64,000 nt of DNA, taken from positions 194,041,216 through 194,105,215 of the forward strand of contig NC_080673.1 of the NCBI RefSeq assembly GCF_030445035.2. The letters are read 5' to 3'. The position numbers and the translations under genes are program-made. Each line of letters opens with the position of its first letter. The first letter of the stretch is position 1. Shown in pieces: positions 33,346 through 46,080 of the stretch. The DNA is from Dasypus novemcinctus (lineage: Eukaryota; Chordata; Mammalia; Cingulata; Dasypodidae). The notes beneath the pieces were generated by a model, which had not been told where the DNA came from, searched no databases, and saw nothing but the letters and a program-made list of their open reading frames with translations.

Positions 33346-35837
33346 TGTACAATGTTTTAAAGCATTGACTTGAACTATGCAAATTCATATAGAGCCATCA
33401 TACTAATGTGCATTTTGAATCTTCAAAGCAGGAATGCAGTATATCATATTTTGTAAAGTTATTAGTTACAGAACCCTTTGTTCTTGCTAAACTAGTCATG
33501 GAAAACACTTGGAGAGATACTGATTAAATCAGTTTGAAGACAGAACATCCAGCAAATGGACTTAAAGATTGAGGTCCCTTTGCAATAAGCATTTTTTTTT
33601 TAAAGAAAAGATGAATTAAGATGAAGAGAGAGCATACTTGTATTTTTGTTACTGTGTTAGGTGTTTTAAAGTCATCATTTACTTAATCCCATAACACTTT
33701 TTATGAAGTAGGTATGATTAGCCTCACTTTACCAATAAGAGAATTGGGACACTGAGAGCTCAAGTCCACACAGTCGCAAAATGGCACAGCTGGGGTCTTT
33801 CAGTCTCCATGCCTGCATTTCCCCTCGCATCATGTGAGGTAAACTATAGCATATTACTTCATGACCAAAGGCTGGGCTTGATTACTAATTCAAGTTGAAA
33901 ATGTGCTTTGCCTGGAAATCATTAGGAAGCGGACCGGGAACCCAGGTCTGCCAAAACAAGACATTTCCTTGGCCTGCAGAGGTAGAGATTTCATAACATC
34001 AGGCTTTGTCCTTTTCTAACAGTGATACCCTGAGCAGAAAGGATGGCATTTTCGGGGTTCTCAGTCCTTCTGGGTTGTGGTCCCCAGCCTTGCCTTTGGG
34101 GCTCCAATTCTCTTTTTCAGAACTGCTTCTCCTGCTTGCTCTGAGTTCCCTTCCCTTCTCCTCCTGGCCCCACTGTCTGTAAGACTACACAATCACATGT
34201 GTGATGGCTACCTGTTTACTTGTGTCTTTCTCCACCAAAATGTCACTCCATATCACAACATCTAGGACAGAGCCTGGTCTACAGTAGAGGCTCAAAAAAG
34301 GTTGAGTAAAGGAAAAATACTTATTGTTGTCAAGGATTCATGATTCAAAAAGCTTTGTCGGAATTATGCTGTTATGGAACAACAGTATTAAGAGATGACA
34401 CTTGCCGACAATTTTATCGTCACCAGAGCAACTTTACGTCCATGTCATCCTCTCAAAGACCTTTAGTGGTAGGTTGGCCAGGCACCTGAGGCCCAAAGAA
34501 GTCATGTAACTTGTCTGTGGTCACAAAGCTAGTATCAGACCAGAGCTTTGAACCAGGGTTTTTGGTTTCCTGGATTTTTCCCACAGTGCCACCTGTTTAA
34601 TAAGCTTAACATCTAGAGTAATGAAATCAGGCCATTTCTACATTTGCCAAAATACTGAAAAGATTAAATTCCATACCTTGCTCTGGGATGGTGGGTTGCT
34701 GAAAGATTCTAAATCCACAAGAGACTGAGGCTCTTTCATGGGCGCTCAACGAAAAACTTGCTTGGGTATCACACAGAATAACAGATCCAAGTTCTCAAAG
34801 ATTTCCAAATAGTTGTGCTAAAAATAATTTTCTCCTTTGGTCCCAAAGAGCCAGAGGCCCTGGAAGTCATTCATCGGGTGAGACTTAACTCAAGGGCCAG
34901 TTAAAATTATGGTTGTATTTGGGATAAACCTCGGCAAGTTCCTGCTTTCCTTGATCATTACGTTTAGAAGCTCCTCAGTCTCCGTGTGTTGTGGCCTCTC
35001 TTTCAGATTTGTTTACTTAATCTTTTTCCTCTTCATTTGTTTTCCATTGAGTGGAGGTTACAGGAAAAAAATTACTCACCAACTGGAAATTTGTTGTTCA
35101 CTTAGAGAAAAGAGTCATTGCCTAGTTGAGAATTTTCAAAGTAGAACCTTTAGATTCTGGACTTATGGTGGTGTCTCATGGAATAAGAAGGAGAGATGTC
35201 CCTAATTCTTGGTAAATATGGCAGGAAAATTGTCCCTCATTTTATGTGCTGCAAAAAGAGAGAGTGTTATGAACACTGTGCTGATGTTTTCTTTGTCCTC
35301 TGCTGAATGGGTAAATGATTGGGTGTTTTTAGAAGATCAATGTGTCTTTGTTCCTATAGGTACCTGATCACAACAACTGAAAAGGCAGAATAGTTCCACA
35401 AAGCCTATGACTTGTCATCTTTGATGCAATCAATTTCTTTGTTTCCTTCTGATACATATTTCTTACATCTCCTTAGCAACAGCAATATATAATTCATGAC
35501 GTCTTTAATGGAAATTGACTGAAAAATCTTGTTTTTATCTTGCTTTCCTCCCTCCCAGCTAATTCTTTTCAAGCAATTAACTGTAATGGAAAGAATTGTT
35601 TCCAGAGTTAGGGAAATGAACATTGACCACAATTTTTCCAAAAGATTAGGGGGACCCTATTCTGATAAGCCTCATTTTGCCTTAATTATATACCCTCCAA
35701 TCCGGAGGAAATTGTCTTTTGATTTGGTAGGTGGTCTAAAATCTGAATGACATCATGGGGGCAGCAGAAACAATGCCTAGAGCATAGGAGCTAGTCACAA
35801 TTTTATGCTAACTTAGAGTAGGACCTTAATTAGATAG
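33346..35837. other. Presumed intronic DNA with MIR and L2 remnants
   Basis: Antisense MIR-like blocks lie at 33650-33830 ('gcctcactttaccaataagagaattggg') and 34390-34600 ('aaagaagtcatgtaacttgtctgtggtcac'). An L2-like 3' end lies at 34080-34310. No exon is recognised, and the ORFs at 34909-35205 and 35405-35641 have no recognisable domains. Confidence 0.5.
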
Positions 35838-36405
35838 TGTTGGAGAAAATATGGCTCTTACTGGGACACGAAGACTGACTGACCATAAGCAAAGAATTTA
35901 TTTATTGAGAAGCTCTCTCAATGGAGGGGGTCGGAAGAACAGACTTCACCCCCCACCAGCATGGTGGGGGTTTGAAGAGAGACTTCAGCCCACTCCTGGA
36001 AGGGCAGGACTTGAATTTATGCAGAATTTTCCTAGGTGGGGAAATGAGCGTTAGTGGGAGGGGGTTGAGGGTCTGAATGAGGTAGTGGGAGGGGGTTGAG
36101 CGAGTCTATGGCTTCTTGGAATGCTGCAGGAGCAGATGTTTCTTTTGATCTGTAAGGTTTTAAAGGGTTTGTAAATAGTGAAGTTTTCTGTCTAGTCTCC
36201 CTGATATGCAGGCAGAAGTAGTAAAGATCTCCATCTCCCTCTGATAGGCAGATGGTGAAGATCTATATCTCCCTTTACTCCTGTCTCTAGGGGTTCCTTT
36301 GTTTAACCTGTGGGAAAGTGCCACAGGGGGGGGGGGTTACCTTTTTCCCAATGCATATCAGGGGAAACTGAGGTACTGCTTGTTAATTATTGCAAACCTC
36401 TAACA
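35838..36405 (-). mobile_element. Solitary LTR, antisense, TG...CA ends
   Basis: A 568-base element begins TGTTGG and ends TAACA on the plus strand, flanked by gatag (35833-35837) and gataa (36406-36410), a near-perfect 5-base duplication. On the minus strand overlapping AATAAA signals (35906-35897) precede the final 60 bases, as in an R-U5 region. A TATA-like word sits upstream. Internally a 'tagtgggagggggttgag' unit occurs twice (36052 and 36084). No internal retroviral genes are attached. The family is not recognised. Confidence 0.75.
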
Positions 36406-38521
36406 GATAACATCATTGTTTTCTCAACCTCAAGATAAAATGGTTGTTTGGGATTATTTTTAAGGTTTCTCATAGTTCTTAAAATTCTCTAGGACTGCTG
36501 GTGCCTGATGAGGTAACATTTAAAAATTGATGTCAGTCACTTCCATACATATAGGTAGAGACAGAAGTCATCTCGAAGCCCTCATTATTGATGAGAGAAA
36601 TAACTTCACTCAAGTGACCCTTTTAGTACTACACATATAAGATGGCACTCAATCAAAGCTGAATGAGGGATTTTTCTCCCAGCCACCCTTGGATAGAGAG
36701 GGGATGAGGTGTTGTTGTTTTTTCCCTTAAAGCATCCAAAGCCTTCTGGAAAGGATGGACTCAGGAGTCTAACTTCTTGTCATGATGCAAAGTTAGGGAA
36801 ACTAGTCATGGACTACAGAATTGGTCTGGTCCAAAGCCTGCTTTCCAGAAAAGACACTGTAGACCACAGAGCAGAATTGAAAAGGAGGTAAGTAGATGTC
36901 TGGGCAAAAAAGTGTAAAAGCTTTTTGGGGTGGCTGTGTCTGGTATGGTGAAAGAGAATGAGGCTGAAAGTTTGCCTGCAGTCAGTCATTCTGACATAGC
37001 AGATATTCTTTGGGGCAACAGTGGTTGAAAAGCACAAGGCTGGATTATGAGGGGCATTATATTGGAATCTAGAAAGGGGGACATGCTAGTGTCAGCAGCA
37101 GCATCCCTAAAAAGGGACAAGCATCGACTGGATGGTTCATGACAAGGGTTCAGCAGAGGGATCATATGACGGCAGCTAAAGCAACAAGGTGAATGCATAA
37201 TCAAAGGCTTCGCTTTTCTCCTGGGATCTGGAAGAGGGAATGACCCTTTTCAATCAAGTAAGCCACTAGAGTTTTGAGGTCTTTCATGGAGAGGAGGAAT
37301 CAGACCCTGACCAGCCTACCTGCTAATAAAAGCAAAAGGAATCCTAAGAAATTAATTCGAAAGGATAAAAATGGAGTGACTGTGTTTGCACTTGAGCTAA
37401 TGAAGCAGGTCATAAAAGTTAATGTTTTCATTAGTTCACTCCTACCAGATCACAGAGAAACCCTTTGTCATGGGTAATAGAGGAACAGTAAAAGACCCTC
37501 CCCCACTCCACACTGAAATAGAAAACTAGCCCTCGCAAGCTCAATTTTAGTTGTTCCAGACTTTTAATATGTTCATTATTTGTTTCCAAGTGATGGCTTC
37601 TTCTTAATGGACTTTTCTCTTTTACTCTTCTTTGAAATAACACACTCCCTACCAAAGAGCTTAGAAATGGATGGATTTTTTTGACCTCCTAAAGAGATAG
37701 ATGTGCTCCTATTTTTCCTGCCTTAGCTTGTCTGGGTGTTGATATAGTTTATGGGTAGTCATATTGGCTTTTCTGTGGCATTAAAAGCTTCCCTAATTTC
37801 CGTTAATATTTTTTGCTGCATTTTAAAAACAAATGGCCCTGTATTGCTAGATTAAAGTATCACAGTATTTTTCCATTTTCAATATTTGATAGTTTACTTG
37901 CTTTATTATTTTTCATCTTAGATAATTTATTATAATCGATATCTTCTTGGACCCACTCTTATTCCCAGAGAGAACGAACCTTTGGAGTTTTCCCCTTGAA
38001 GAATCAGACCTCAGATGTGACTAAAGCTTGTTAGTGTCTATTTCACGCAGTTATTGTCACACTTCTCTTAGAGAGAGTGGTGAAAAGTGATGGGTAGAAA
38101 AATAGGCTGAAGGGAGTATCGACTTAGAGAGCATAAAGTCAGATTCTGTTTTCACCTGGCACTCATCCCACAGCCAGTCTTATTCTGTCTTTCCTAGGCA
38201 GAGAATTTTTCCTTTCAGCTTGTGCTTTTGTTTTCCTATAGCCTTAACTCACTTCTCAATTGCATACAGTCCATTTCAACCCAATCCAGTCAATGTTCAC
38301 AAAGTATCTAACAGTGTAAACCAGTTCTCAAAACAACTACAAGCAAACAAACAAAACCCAGGTCTGTAGTGGTAGTGCTTGTCAATTTCCTTGGTGTAAG
38401 TATTCCCATCATGGCCAATTTCTAGCTACCAACCTGACCTTCAATGAGTGCAAAATTGGGAAGAAATGTGCAGAATTGTCTCTTGCTTGCTGGTCTACTC
38501 GGCTTAGCACACACCACTGAT

Positions 38522-38553
<32 letters not shown>

Positions 38554-39521
38554 TGCTGCTAGGTACTGAGATTATTAAATTTTTCTAAGTTCTAGGTGAT
38601 AAATAATGAGTATTTATGTGCTAAGATGTTACAAGTATCACATCTCTTAATTCCCACCAGAACCTTCTTTAGTATTATCCCCCTTTTATAGATGAGCAAT
38701 GTCAGCAGTCTGGTCCACAGCTGGCACACCTGGCCACTATACCACTTTCTGCCTAAGGTGTTGCTAACTTTACAAGACCAGGTTCCTGCATTCAAACAGA
38801 TGCAGTCAGGTGGAATGCACATTTGCTGTCTTCTCCTCCTCATAGGTGCACTGGGTTCTGTTGGGAACATAGTCTTTCCTTTCTAGCCTCAGTGCCTTGA
38901 TTATATCACCTTCTGTGGTCTGCAAATCCCTGCCAACCATCTCCTTATGCCCCTTTCTCCTTCTGTTCTCATTTGCCCTCCCTACTCATTATTCTCTCCA
39001 GAAAGACTCCCTGATAGTCTCAACCAGGTACAAACTTACCTTCACTGGAACCTGCCTATCACGTCATTTGGGCTCTCTTAGGCACACTGGCTTTCAACCG
39101 GATCTACTGAATCAACATACCAGGGCATTAGGTCTAGCTCCTTGGGCGATTCTGATGGGTAACTAGGCTTTGGGAACCTTTGCCCTATCTACTTTTACTC
39201 AAATATACTTTATGTTGGTCCTTCCAACCCACAGCATTTCAGGGATACAAATCTGGGTTTCTCCCCCTATCATCTTGTTCTTTTATTCATTACCCCATCA
39301 CATATTTACTGAATGACTTCTATATGATAGAGCCTAAATGCTAAAATATGGTATTCAAAGGAGAGCAAAAATAGAGCTCTTATAGAGATAAAGTCTGGTG
39401 GGGAAGACACCACAGAAAACCATACAAGCAGCACCTGTTAAGCAAAAATACTTTGACTGCTTTTTTTCTAATTTCTCTTCCATCTGACCTGATTCTAGAA
39501 GTGCCCAAAGTGGAGGGACTG
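36406..39521. other. Presumed intronic DNA, mostly unassigned
   Basis: It contains a (TATG)n microsatellite (38524-38555). The open frames (for example 37274-37477 and 38592-38886) show no recognisable domain. Nothing else can be assigned. Confidence 0.4.
38524..38555. repeat. (TATG)n microsatellite
   Basis: About eight TATG units occur without interruption. Confidence 0.95.
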
Positions 39522-40202
39522 TGTTTTCGTTTGCTAATAGCTGTCAAAACAAAATACCAAAAATGGGTTGGCTTTTATAATGGGAGTTTATTAGGTTAAA
39601 ATCTTACAGTCCTGGGGTTGTAACAATGTCCAAATCAAAGCATCATCAGAGATATTTTGTCACCAATGGTCAGCTGCTGGCTGTCCTGGACTCCTGCTAC
39701 GTGGCATGGCAAAATGGTGGGTGGTCTCTGCCTTCCTCTCCAGCTCTACTTTCTCCCCAAGGTCAGCTGTGGGTGATCAGGCAGATGGCTCATCTCTTGA
39801 CATTCTCCTCTGAGCGTCATTGCTTCAGCTTCAGCTACTCTGCTGATTCCATCCTCTAGCCTCACTCTCAGCCTCTCAGGCTTTCTCCATCTTTCTATGG
39901 CTGCAGGGGATTCTGGAGTCCTCTCTCACATGGCAGGGTAAAATGGCAGCTCTCTTTTTCTCCATGTCTCTGCATGTTTCTTCCAATTATAAAGGGCTCC
40001 AGCAAGAGGACTGAGACCCACCCTGGGTCATGATTCACTGAAGTACTCCAATCAAAGGCCCCCAAGTAATTTCAATCCAATCAAAGAGTCTTACAATCGA
40101 ATCAAAGGCTCTCAACTGAAGTGATTTAATGAAAAGTAATCAGGATGGATTCACTTCAAGAACAGGATTTTCTGGGGTCCACAAAAGACTCAAACCAGGA
40201 CA
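39522..40202 (-). mobile_element. MaLR-type solitary LTR, antisense
   Basis: On the plus strand it runs from TGTTTTCG to CCAGGACA. Flanks gactg (39517-39521) and gaatg (40203-40207) match at 4 of 5 bases. On the minus strand the 3' part has AATAAA followed by 'ataaaagccaacccattttt' and 'ggtattttgttttgacagc', the layout of MLT/MaLR LTR ends. At 681 bases it is longer than its relative at 54655, and the middle includes repeats of 'aatcaaag'. Confidence 0.8.
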
Positions 40203-40599
40203 GAATGGTTAGGAGATGGGGAAAATAGCTCATAGCATATCCCGAGCCATGAAACATGCTAAAGAAACAGAGAGGAAGAAGCTTTGGGTTGCATGTCAAA
40301 TTGAAATTTTGATTTAGCTGTGTCTTTTTAATACCAGATAATGAGTCACAATTGACTAATGAGATTGTTCATGTAACTGAAAGTGGCCAGAAAACTAAAA
40401 AGTTTGCCTGAGATGTCAGCAAAGGGGAGGGAAGATCCAACAGAATTTGACCAGAAGAAACAATGGTAGACTACTCGTTTCTTATTTATATCAGATTAAA
40501 GACAGATCAGATCATTTGATAAACCCAGTAAACCCTGGAAAGTGCTCTGAAGGAAAAGTAAAGTGTTATGGGTGCATTTAGCAGGGTAGCCTAATTGAG

Positions 40600-41300
40600 T
40601 CTAGGGGTCAGGGAGGGCTTGCCTAAAAGACATCTGACCTAAAATATGACCAGATGGAGGGGCTAGAAAACACTTCCAGGCTGAGGAAACAGAATGTGCA
40701 AAGGCCCTGAGGTAGAAGAGAATGATTTTGAAAGAAGGATACTGAGAAGGAGTAAAGAAAAGAGTGAGCCTGGAAGAAGGACATTTGTGGACCAGACAGG
40801 GGTCTGCTGGCCAGGGAACGAAGTGGTCTTTATCCTGGGGTGGTAGCACCCCCTGAAGGCTTGTGAGCAGAATTTTATGGGTCAGGCTGGTATAACCCAT
40901 GTTACAACCACAAGGATCACGTAGGTGGAGGTGGTTCAAGTTGCTTCTTTCCTGGCTTTTCAAGGTGACTTCAATATGTTAAATCGACTCAGTTCGGTTT
41001 CTGAACCGAATTTGCTTTCATTTTAGGAAAAGAGGTGGGTTCTCATAAGAAAAGGAATTTGCATAGTTGAAAGAAATGCAATTTACCCCTCATGGAAGGA
41101 ATTAACATCACTGATCCCTGCTCTGTGCCAGGCACACCCCCAGGACCTTAAAATAGGAAGGCAGGATTCCCATGCTTCAGGAGCTTGTGTTCCAGTGGGG
41201 ATTTCATCATCTTAGAGGAGGAAGGGCCCTGAGAGAACAAAAAGCCTGATTTTCCCATTTGATGGATGAGAAAACAGAGGTTCCATGTGGAAGACTGACT
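40600..41300 (+). repeat. L2 and MIR remnants
   Basis: Positions 40600-40960 have L2 3' phrases ('gtcagggagggcttgcc', 'aacagaatgtgcaaaggccctgaggt'). Positions 41091-41215 carry 'gctctgtgccaggcacacccc' and 'aggagcttgtgttccagtgggg'. Positions 41216-41300 have a MIR-like 'ttgatggatgagaaaacagagg'. Confidence 0.65.
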
Positions 41301-41574
41301 TTCTGAAAGGCCATGTTTATATAGAGAAAAAGTCAGACTGGACCTTGGGTCCCCTGAGAATGCCCAAGACTCTCTCCTCTATGTAGCACAGCTTCTCACC
41401 AAGTCCTGATTCCTAACTTCACAGGTAGAAGACCCTTCAGGAGTTTTTATATATCTAAGTATTCATTATTGTGGATAATTGAGAATTAACAATGTAGCGT
41501 TATCCTAGATAATTGCATTTGATCCTCTGCCTTATGTCCAAAACATTACTTCTCATGTTTTGAAGCAAAAGAAA

Positions 41575-41865
41575 TTTTTCAAAGTTGTAAAAAAATTTCA
41601 AACGTGTGCAAAAGGAGAGCTCAAGTAAATAATGTACACACCACCCAGCTTTAACAGTTACCTATTCAAGGGCAATCTTGTCTTATCGATACTTCCATTC
41701 CCTTACTCCCCCGTACACATTTTCCCGCACTGCTGCATTTTTTATTTTTTGAAGCAAATTCTAGACATCGTATCATTTGGTCCATGACTATTTCTGTAAA
41801 ACCTAGAAATTTTTTTATCATCTTGGAAAATAACAGAGTAAATGACACCATGTAGCTCCATCGGC
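41575..41865 (-). mobile_element. L1-like 3' fragment, antisense
   Basis: The plus strand shows 'aataatgtacacaccacccagcttt', 'aacagttacctattcaa' and 'gaagcaaattctagacatcgtatcat', the antisense L1M 3' UTR order. Confidence 0.7.
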
Positions 41866-43019
41866 TCTTGAGGCCTTTTAAGTACAAAACTGGCCTAAGT
41901 ATAATTCAGAAAATGTCTTAAACATTCAGCAAGTTGGTGTACTGAAAATTCTGAAATGTAATTTTATGCGGCTGTCAACATTTTACAGTGTGGAGTGAGT
42001 CCTCCAATGACTTGTTATAGAAATTCCAGAAAGATCTGGGATTGTGAAAAGCCTGTCTCTGTGCTCATGGATCTGGGAAAGAATATGGTGTACAGCTAGA
42101 CTTCAATTCTGCAGAATTTCGAGAATGGGTAATGCTGTCATACTCTCCTCAGATTGTTCAGGAAACACTAGAGAACTGGAGCTATTTTTATAACATTGGG
42201 AATTCCTAGAGTTTTGGAAAGCAGAGGCTAATGGGGTATTCTGATTTGCCTTAGGAACTTGAGAGTCGACAAGCATGGAAATGGGCATGTCAGTCCGAAG
42301 CAGATCTTAACCAGGTTGGTCATTGCTGCACACAAAAACACTTTTGGACAGACATAGAAAACAAGGCCAAAACTTCTGCGGAATAACAACCAAGAAGACA
42401 GACCACAGGATGAAAATTTCTGTTATGTTTGATTCTCTTCCTCTATGCCTCCTGATTGTCATTCCTTCATTCCATGTGTTCCTGGAGAAGAGTTGGCATT
42501 TGAGAGATGCCGATAAAGCTTCAAATGATAGGAAATTTAAAAGTTATCATTTATTGAGAGTTTTTTTAATGGTAAGGCATTGTTCTAAGTGATTTACATG
42601 CATTTTAAAAATTCTTTACCATGAGTTCATGATAGGTGAGGGGACTTGGTTAGAGACAGATTGATGCAACTAGAAGAGGACAAAGTTTCAAACCCTCTCT
42701 TTCCCTTCAATTTTCCATTACCTTTCCTTCAGTTTCCAATAACACAGTCATCATTTCCTTCTAAGGGCTCACTAGAATCATCTTTAACATCCATATTCTT
42801 ATGAATAGTTCCTTCCAGGCTTTTACTTTCAAGTGAAACAAAATTCTTCCAGTCTCTACCCATTACCTGATTCCCAAGCCACTTAAACATTTTTAGGTAT
42901 TTGGTAAACAAAATCCCACTTCTAGGGGATGAGCCTCTCTGGCGCTGAGGGATCACTACCAAGTACCAGCTGATGATGTAACTAGAAAATGACCTTGAAT
43001 AAAAGGATCAACTTGGACC
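41866..43019. other. Presumed intronic DNA, unassigned
   Basis: Nothing here is recognisable except a weak MIR-like stretch near 42560-42690. Confidence 0.4.
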
Positions 43020-44112
43020 AGCAGAATATCTCAGTCTACATATAATACCAGGAGTTAAAAATGATTTTTGACCTGAATAAAAGGGGGAAATGGAAAGGAC
43101 AAATGAGTTTATATGGCTATGAGTCTCCAAAAAGAGCCGGGAGGTTATCAGAGGCGTTGCCCTTATGCACACCTGAGCAGAGTCCCAGAGACAGATAAAA
43201 GTAGATGCAACCCCAGGTATCGGTTCTTCTGAGGGCAGCAGAGACCCACAGGTTCTATGGTCATGGCAGATGGACTTCAGTGCCATGTCAGTTGGTCCTA
43301 CTTTGGAGTTTGTGTTTCTGTGTGATGGAGCTGGACTCAGATGTGATCTTTGTCCACAAGCCTCTCCTGTTACTTTTACTGGAACTGTAGTTGGTACTGG
43401 GGTTTAATGTATACCCAGGGGACCTGACTCTCTGGACTGACCATGCGATAGCCAGGCCCTGGGCCTCAACAGACTTGCAGCTCCTACACTCTGGTTTATT
43501 GGACTTACCCCACTCAGCTAACATGGAGGTGAAGAAGGTCAACCACCACACCAGGGAGCCAAGAGTGCCTACAACTGAAAGCAGGAGAATTGCATCCAGC
43601 ATCCATGTGGAATCTAAGCCCCCTCTTGATATAGATGTGGAGTGGACACGGTCATTCTAGGGTCCACAGGATAGAAGAATAGAGATTGGATTAGAGTGGA
43701 CTTACTGATATTCTATTCATGAACTATTGTGATTAGTAATCGAAGAAAATGTGGCACTGGTGTGGAGAAAGTGGTCATGGTGGCTGCTGGGGGTAGGGAG
43801 TGGGAGGAAGAGATGTGATGTGGGGCATTTTTGGGGGTTGGAGTTGTCCTGGGTGGTGCTGGGGGACAGTTACTGGACATTGTATGTCCTCCCATGGCCC
43901 ACTGGGTGGACTGTGGGAGAGTGTGGGCTATGGTGTGGACCATTGACCATGAGGTGCAGCAGTGCTCAGAGATGTAGTCACCAAATGCAATGAATGTCTC
44001 ATGATGATGGAGGAGGTTGTTGTTTTGGGCGGAGGAGTGGGGTGAGGGGGGTGGGTGGTATATGGGGACCTCATATTTTTTTAATGTAACATTAAAAAAA
44101 GAGGAAAAAAAA
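43020..44112 (+). mobile_element. L1 LINE 3' end, xenarthran type, forward
   Basis: It ends 'acctcatatttttttaatgtaac' plus an A-run. The last 450 bases are the reverse-complement counterpart of 58943-59409: both have 'cccatggcccactgggtgga' or 'cccagtgggccgtggcagga', and both a block about mean size 20 reading 'atgaatgt' near a 'catgatgatg'. The upstream part (43020-43650) is probably the end of ORF2 and proximal 3' UTR, but its start is uncertain. Confidence 0.7.
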
Positions 44113-44132
44113 CCACTTCTAGTACCAAAGAC

Positions 44133-44487
44133 TGTCTTAATTTGCCAGGGTAGTGATAACAACACAGACTGGTTGGCTTAAAGAACAGGAATTTATTATC
44201 TCACAGTTTTGAAGGTTTTAGGATCATGCTTTCTGTGACATCTGTAGCATTCTGGTGGGGCCTTGCTGGCATGCTCTACCTCTGTCAAATTTTGATCTGA
44301 CTCCTCTGTCTCGTACTCTAAGTTTCCTCTGCTTACAGGGCCTTCAGTCATATTGGATTAAGGTTCACCCCGAGTCAGTTTGTCCTCACTTTAATGACAT
44401 CTTGAAATAAAAAAAGGTTCACAACCACAGGACTGGGGGTTAGGACTCAAACCTGTCTTTGTGGGGGACATAATTCAACTCATAACA
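44133..44487 (-). mobile_element. MLT1/MaLR solitary LTR, antisense
   Basis: It runs TGTCTTAATTTGCC to CTCATAACA. It keeps 'cacagactggttggcttaaag', 'aacaggaatttattatctcacagttttgaaggttt' (with the antisense AATAAA equivalent), and 'ttaggactcaaacctgtc'. No clear target-site duplication is visible. It abuts the tail of the L1 at 43020-44112. Confidence 0.8.
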
Positions 44488-44889
44488 ATTGACCACCTTA
44501 TCCACATGCATGAAATCCAAGGACTATTTTAAAATTTGGCTTGGGAGTTTATCTTCATGACATCAAACAGAGATGAGAATGGAGAACTTCAATTAAAATG
44601 CGCTATTCAGAGAGTTAGCAATGAGTGGACAGGGGATTGTGTTAGAGAAGAATGCCTTTTCCTTGACTATCCATCTTTGGGGTGGGGATGGTTCCTAAGC
44701 CACTGCTGTCCTCCCCCACTCCTTTATTCTTTTCCAGGGACTGTGGGGTGAATTCGCAGATAGGTAAATTTGGGCAGAACAACTAGCTACGCTCAACTTA
44801 ATTGACTGAGGAAGAAAATCTACCCAAAATTGGGGAATTTGGATTAAGAAGTTCTTTGACCATCACATCTAAGAGACATCTTTTGTAAA

Positions 44890-46080
44890 ATTTTGTAAAA
44901 TGCAGGTTTTTTGAGGTATAATTTACAAAGAGTAAAATTCACCCTTTTTATACAAAAGTTTGATGAGTTTTGACCAATATATACAATTGTGCAACTATTG
45001 CCACCATGTCTAGATACAGGGTTTTTCCATCACCTCCGAAGTGTTCACTCATGTCCCACCCCAACCACTGGTAGCTGCTGATCTTATTTATTTTTTCTAT
45101 AATTTTGCCTTTTCCAGAATGTCATATAAATGGAATCAAACTATGGCCTTTTCCATCTGTCTTCTTTCACTTTGTATAATGCATCTGAGAGTTATTTATG
45201 TTCTATGTTTCTTTTGCTGATTAGTATTCCATTGTATGCATGTACTACAATTTGTTTATCCACTTACCAGCTGATTGACATTGTTTATTTCCAGTTTTTG
45301 GCTATTGTGAATTAAAGCTGCTGTAAGCATTCATGTACAAATCTTTTTGTGGACATATGTTTTTGTTTCTCTTGAGCAAATACCTAGAAGTGGGATTGCT
45401 GGGTAGTATATTAAATTTATGCTTGACTTTAGAGAAAGCTGCCAAATTGATTTCCAAAGTGGCTATATCATTCTGAGTTTTCACCAGCAGTGTTTGAAAG
45501 TTCTGGTTGCTCTACATCCTTATCAGCATTAGTTTTGCCTTTAAATTTTAGCCATTCCAGTTGGTACATGGTGGTAACTCATTATGGTTGAGATGTGTAT
45601 TTATCTAATGACATTGAGCATCTCTTCATGTGCTAATTTGCACCCATCTATCTTCTTTGGTGAGGTATTGATTCAGAATTTTTGCTCATTTTGCATTCTT
45701 CGGTTTTTATTTGCAAGAATTCTTTATATATTTTTGATACAATTCTTTATCAGCTATGCATTTTGCAAATATTTTATTTTCCTAACAGGGTCTTTTGAAG
45801 GGAAGAAGTATTTAAATTGAGCAAGTACAATCTATCCACTTTTTTATAGTTAGCATTGTTGTGTCCTATCTAAGAAATCTTTGCCTAACTCAAGATCATA
45901 AATGCTTTCTCCTATGTTTTCTTCTAGGAATTTTATAGATTCAGGTTTTACATTAAGGTCTATAATCCATTTCAAGTCATTTTTGTATATGGGTTGAGGT
46001 AAGGATAGAGATCCATTTTTTTTTTTTTTTGCATATGAATGTCTTATTGTTTTATTTTGCTATTTGTATAAATCTCTGGC
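44890..46080 (-). mobile_element. L1 LINE 3' segment (old L1M type), antisense
   Basis: This is a long antisense L1 fragment with 'gaggtataatttacaaagag', 'gtgcaactattgccaccat', 'gattagtattccattgtatgc', 'ggctattgtgaattaaagctgctg', 'agtgggattgctgggtag' and 'aattgatttccaaagtggct'. No coding frame survives. Confidence 0.85.
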
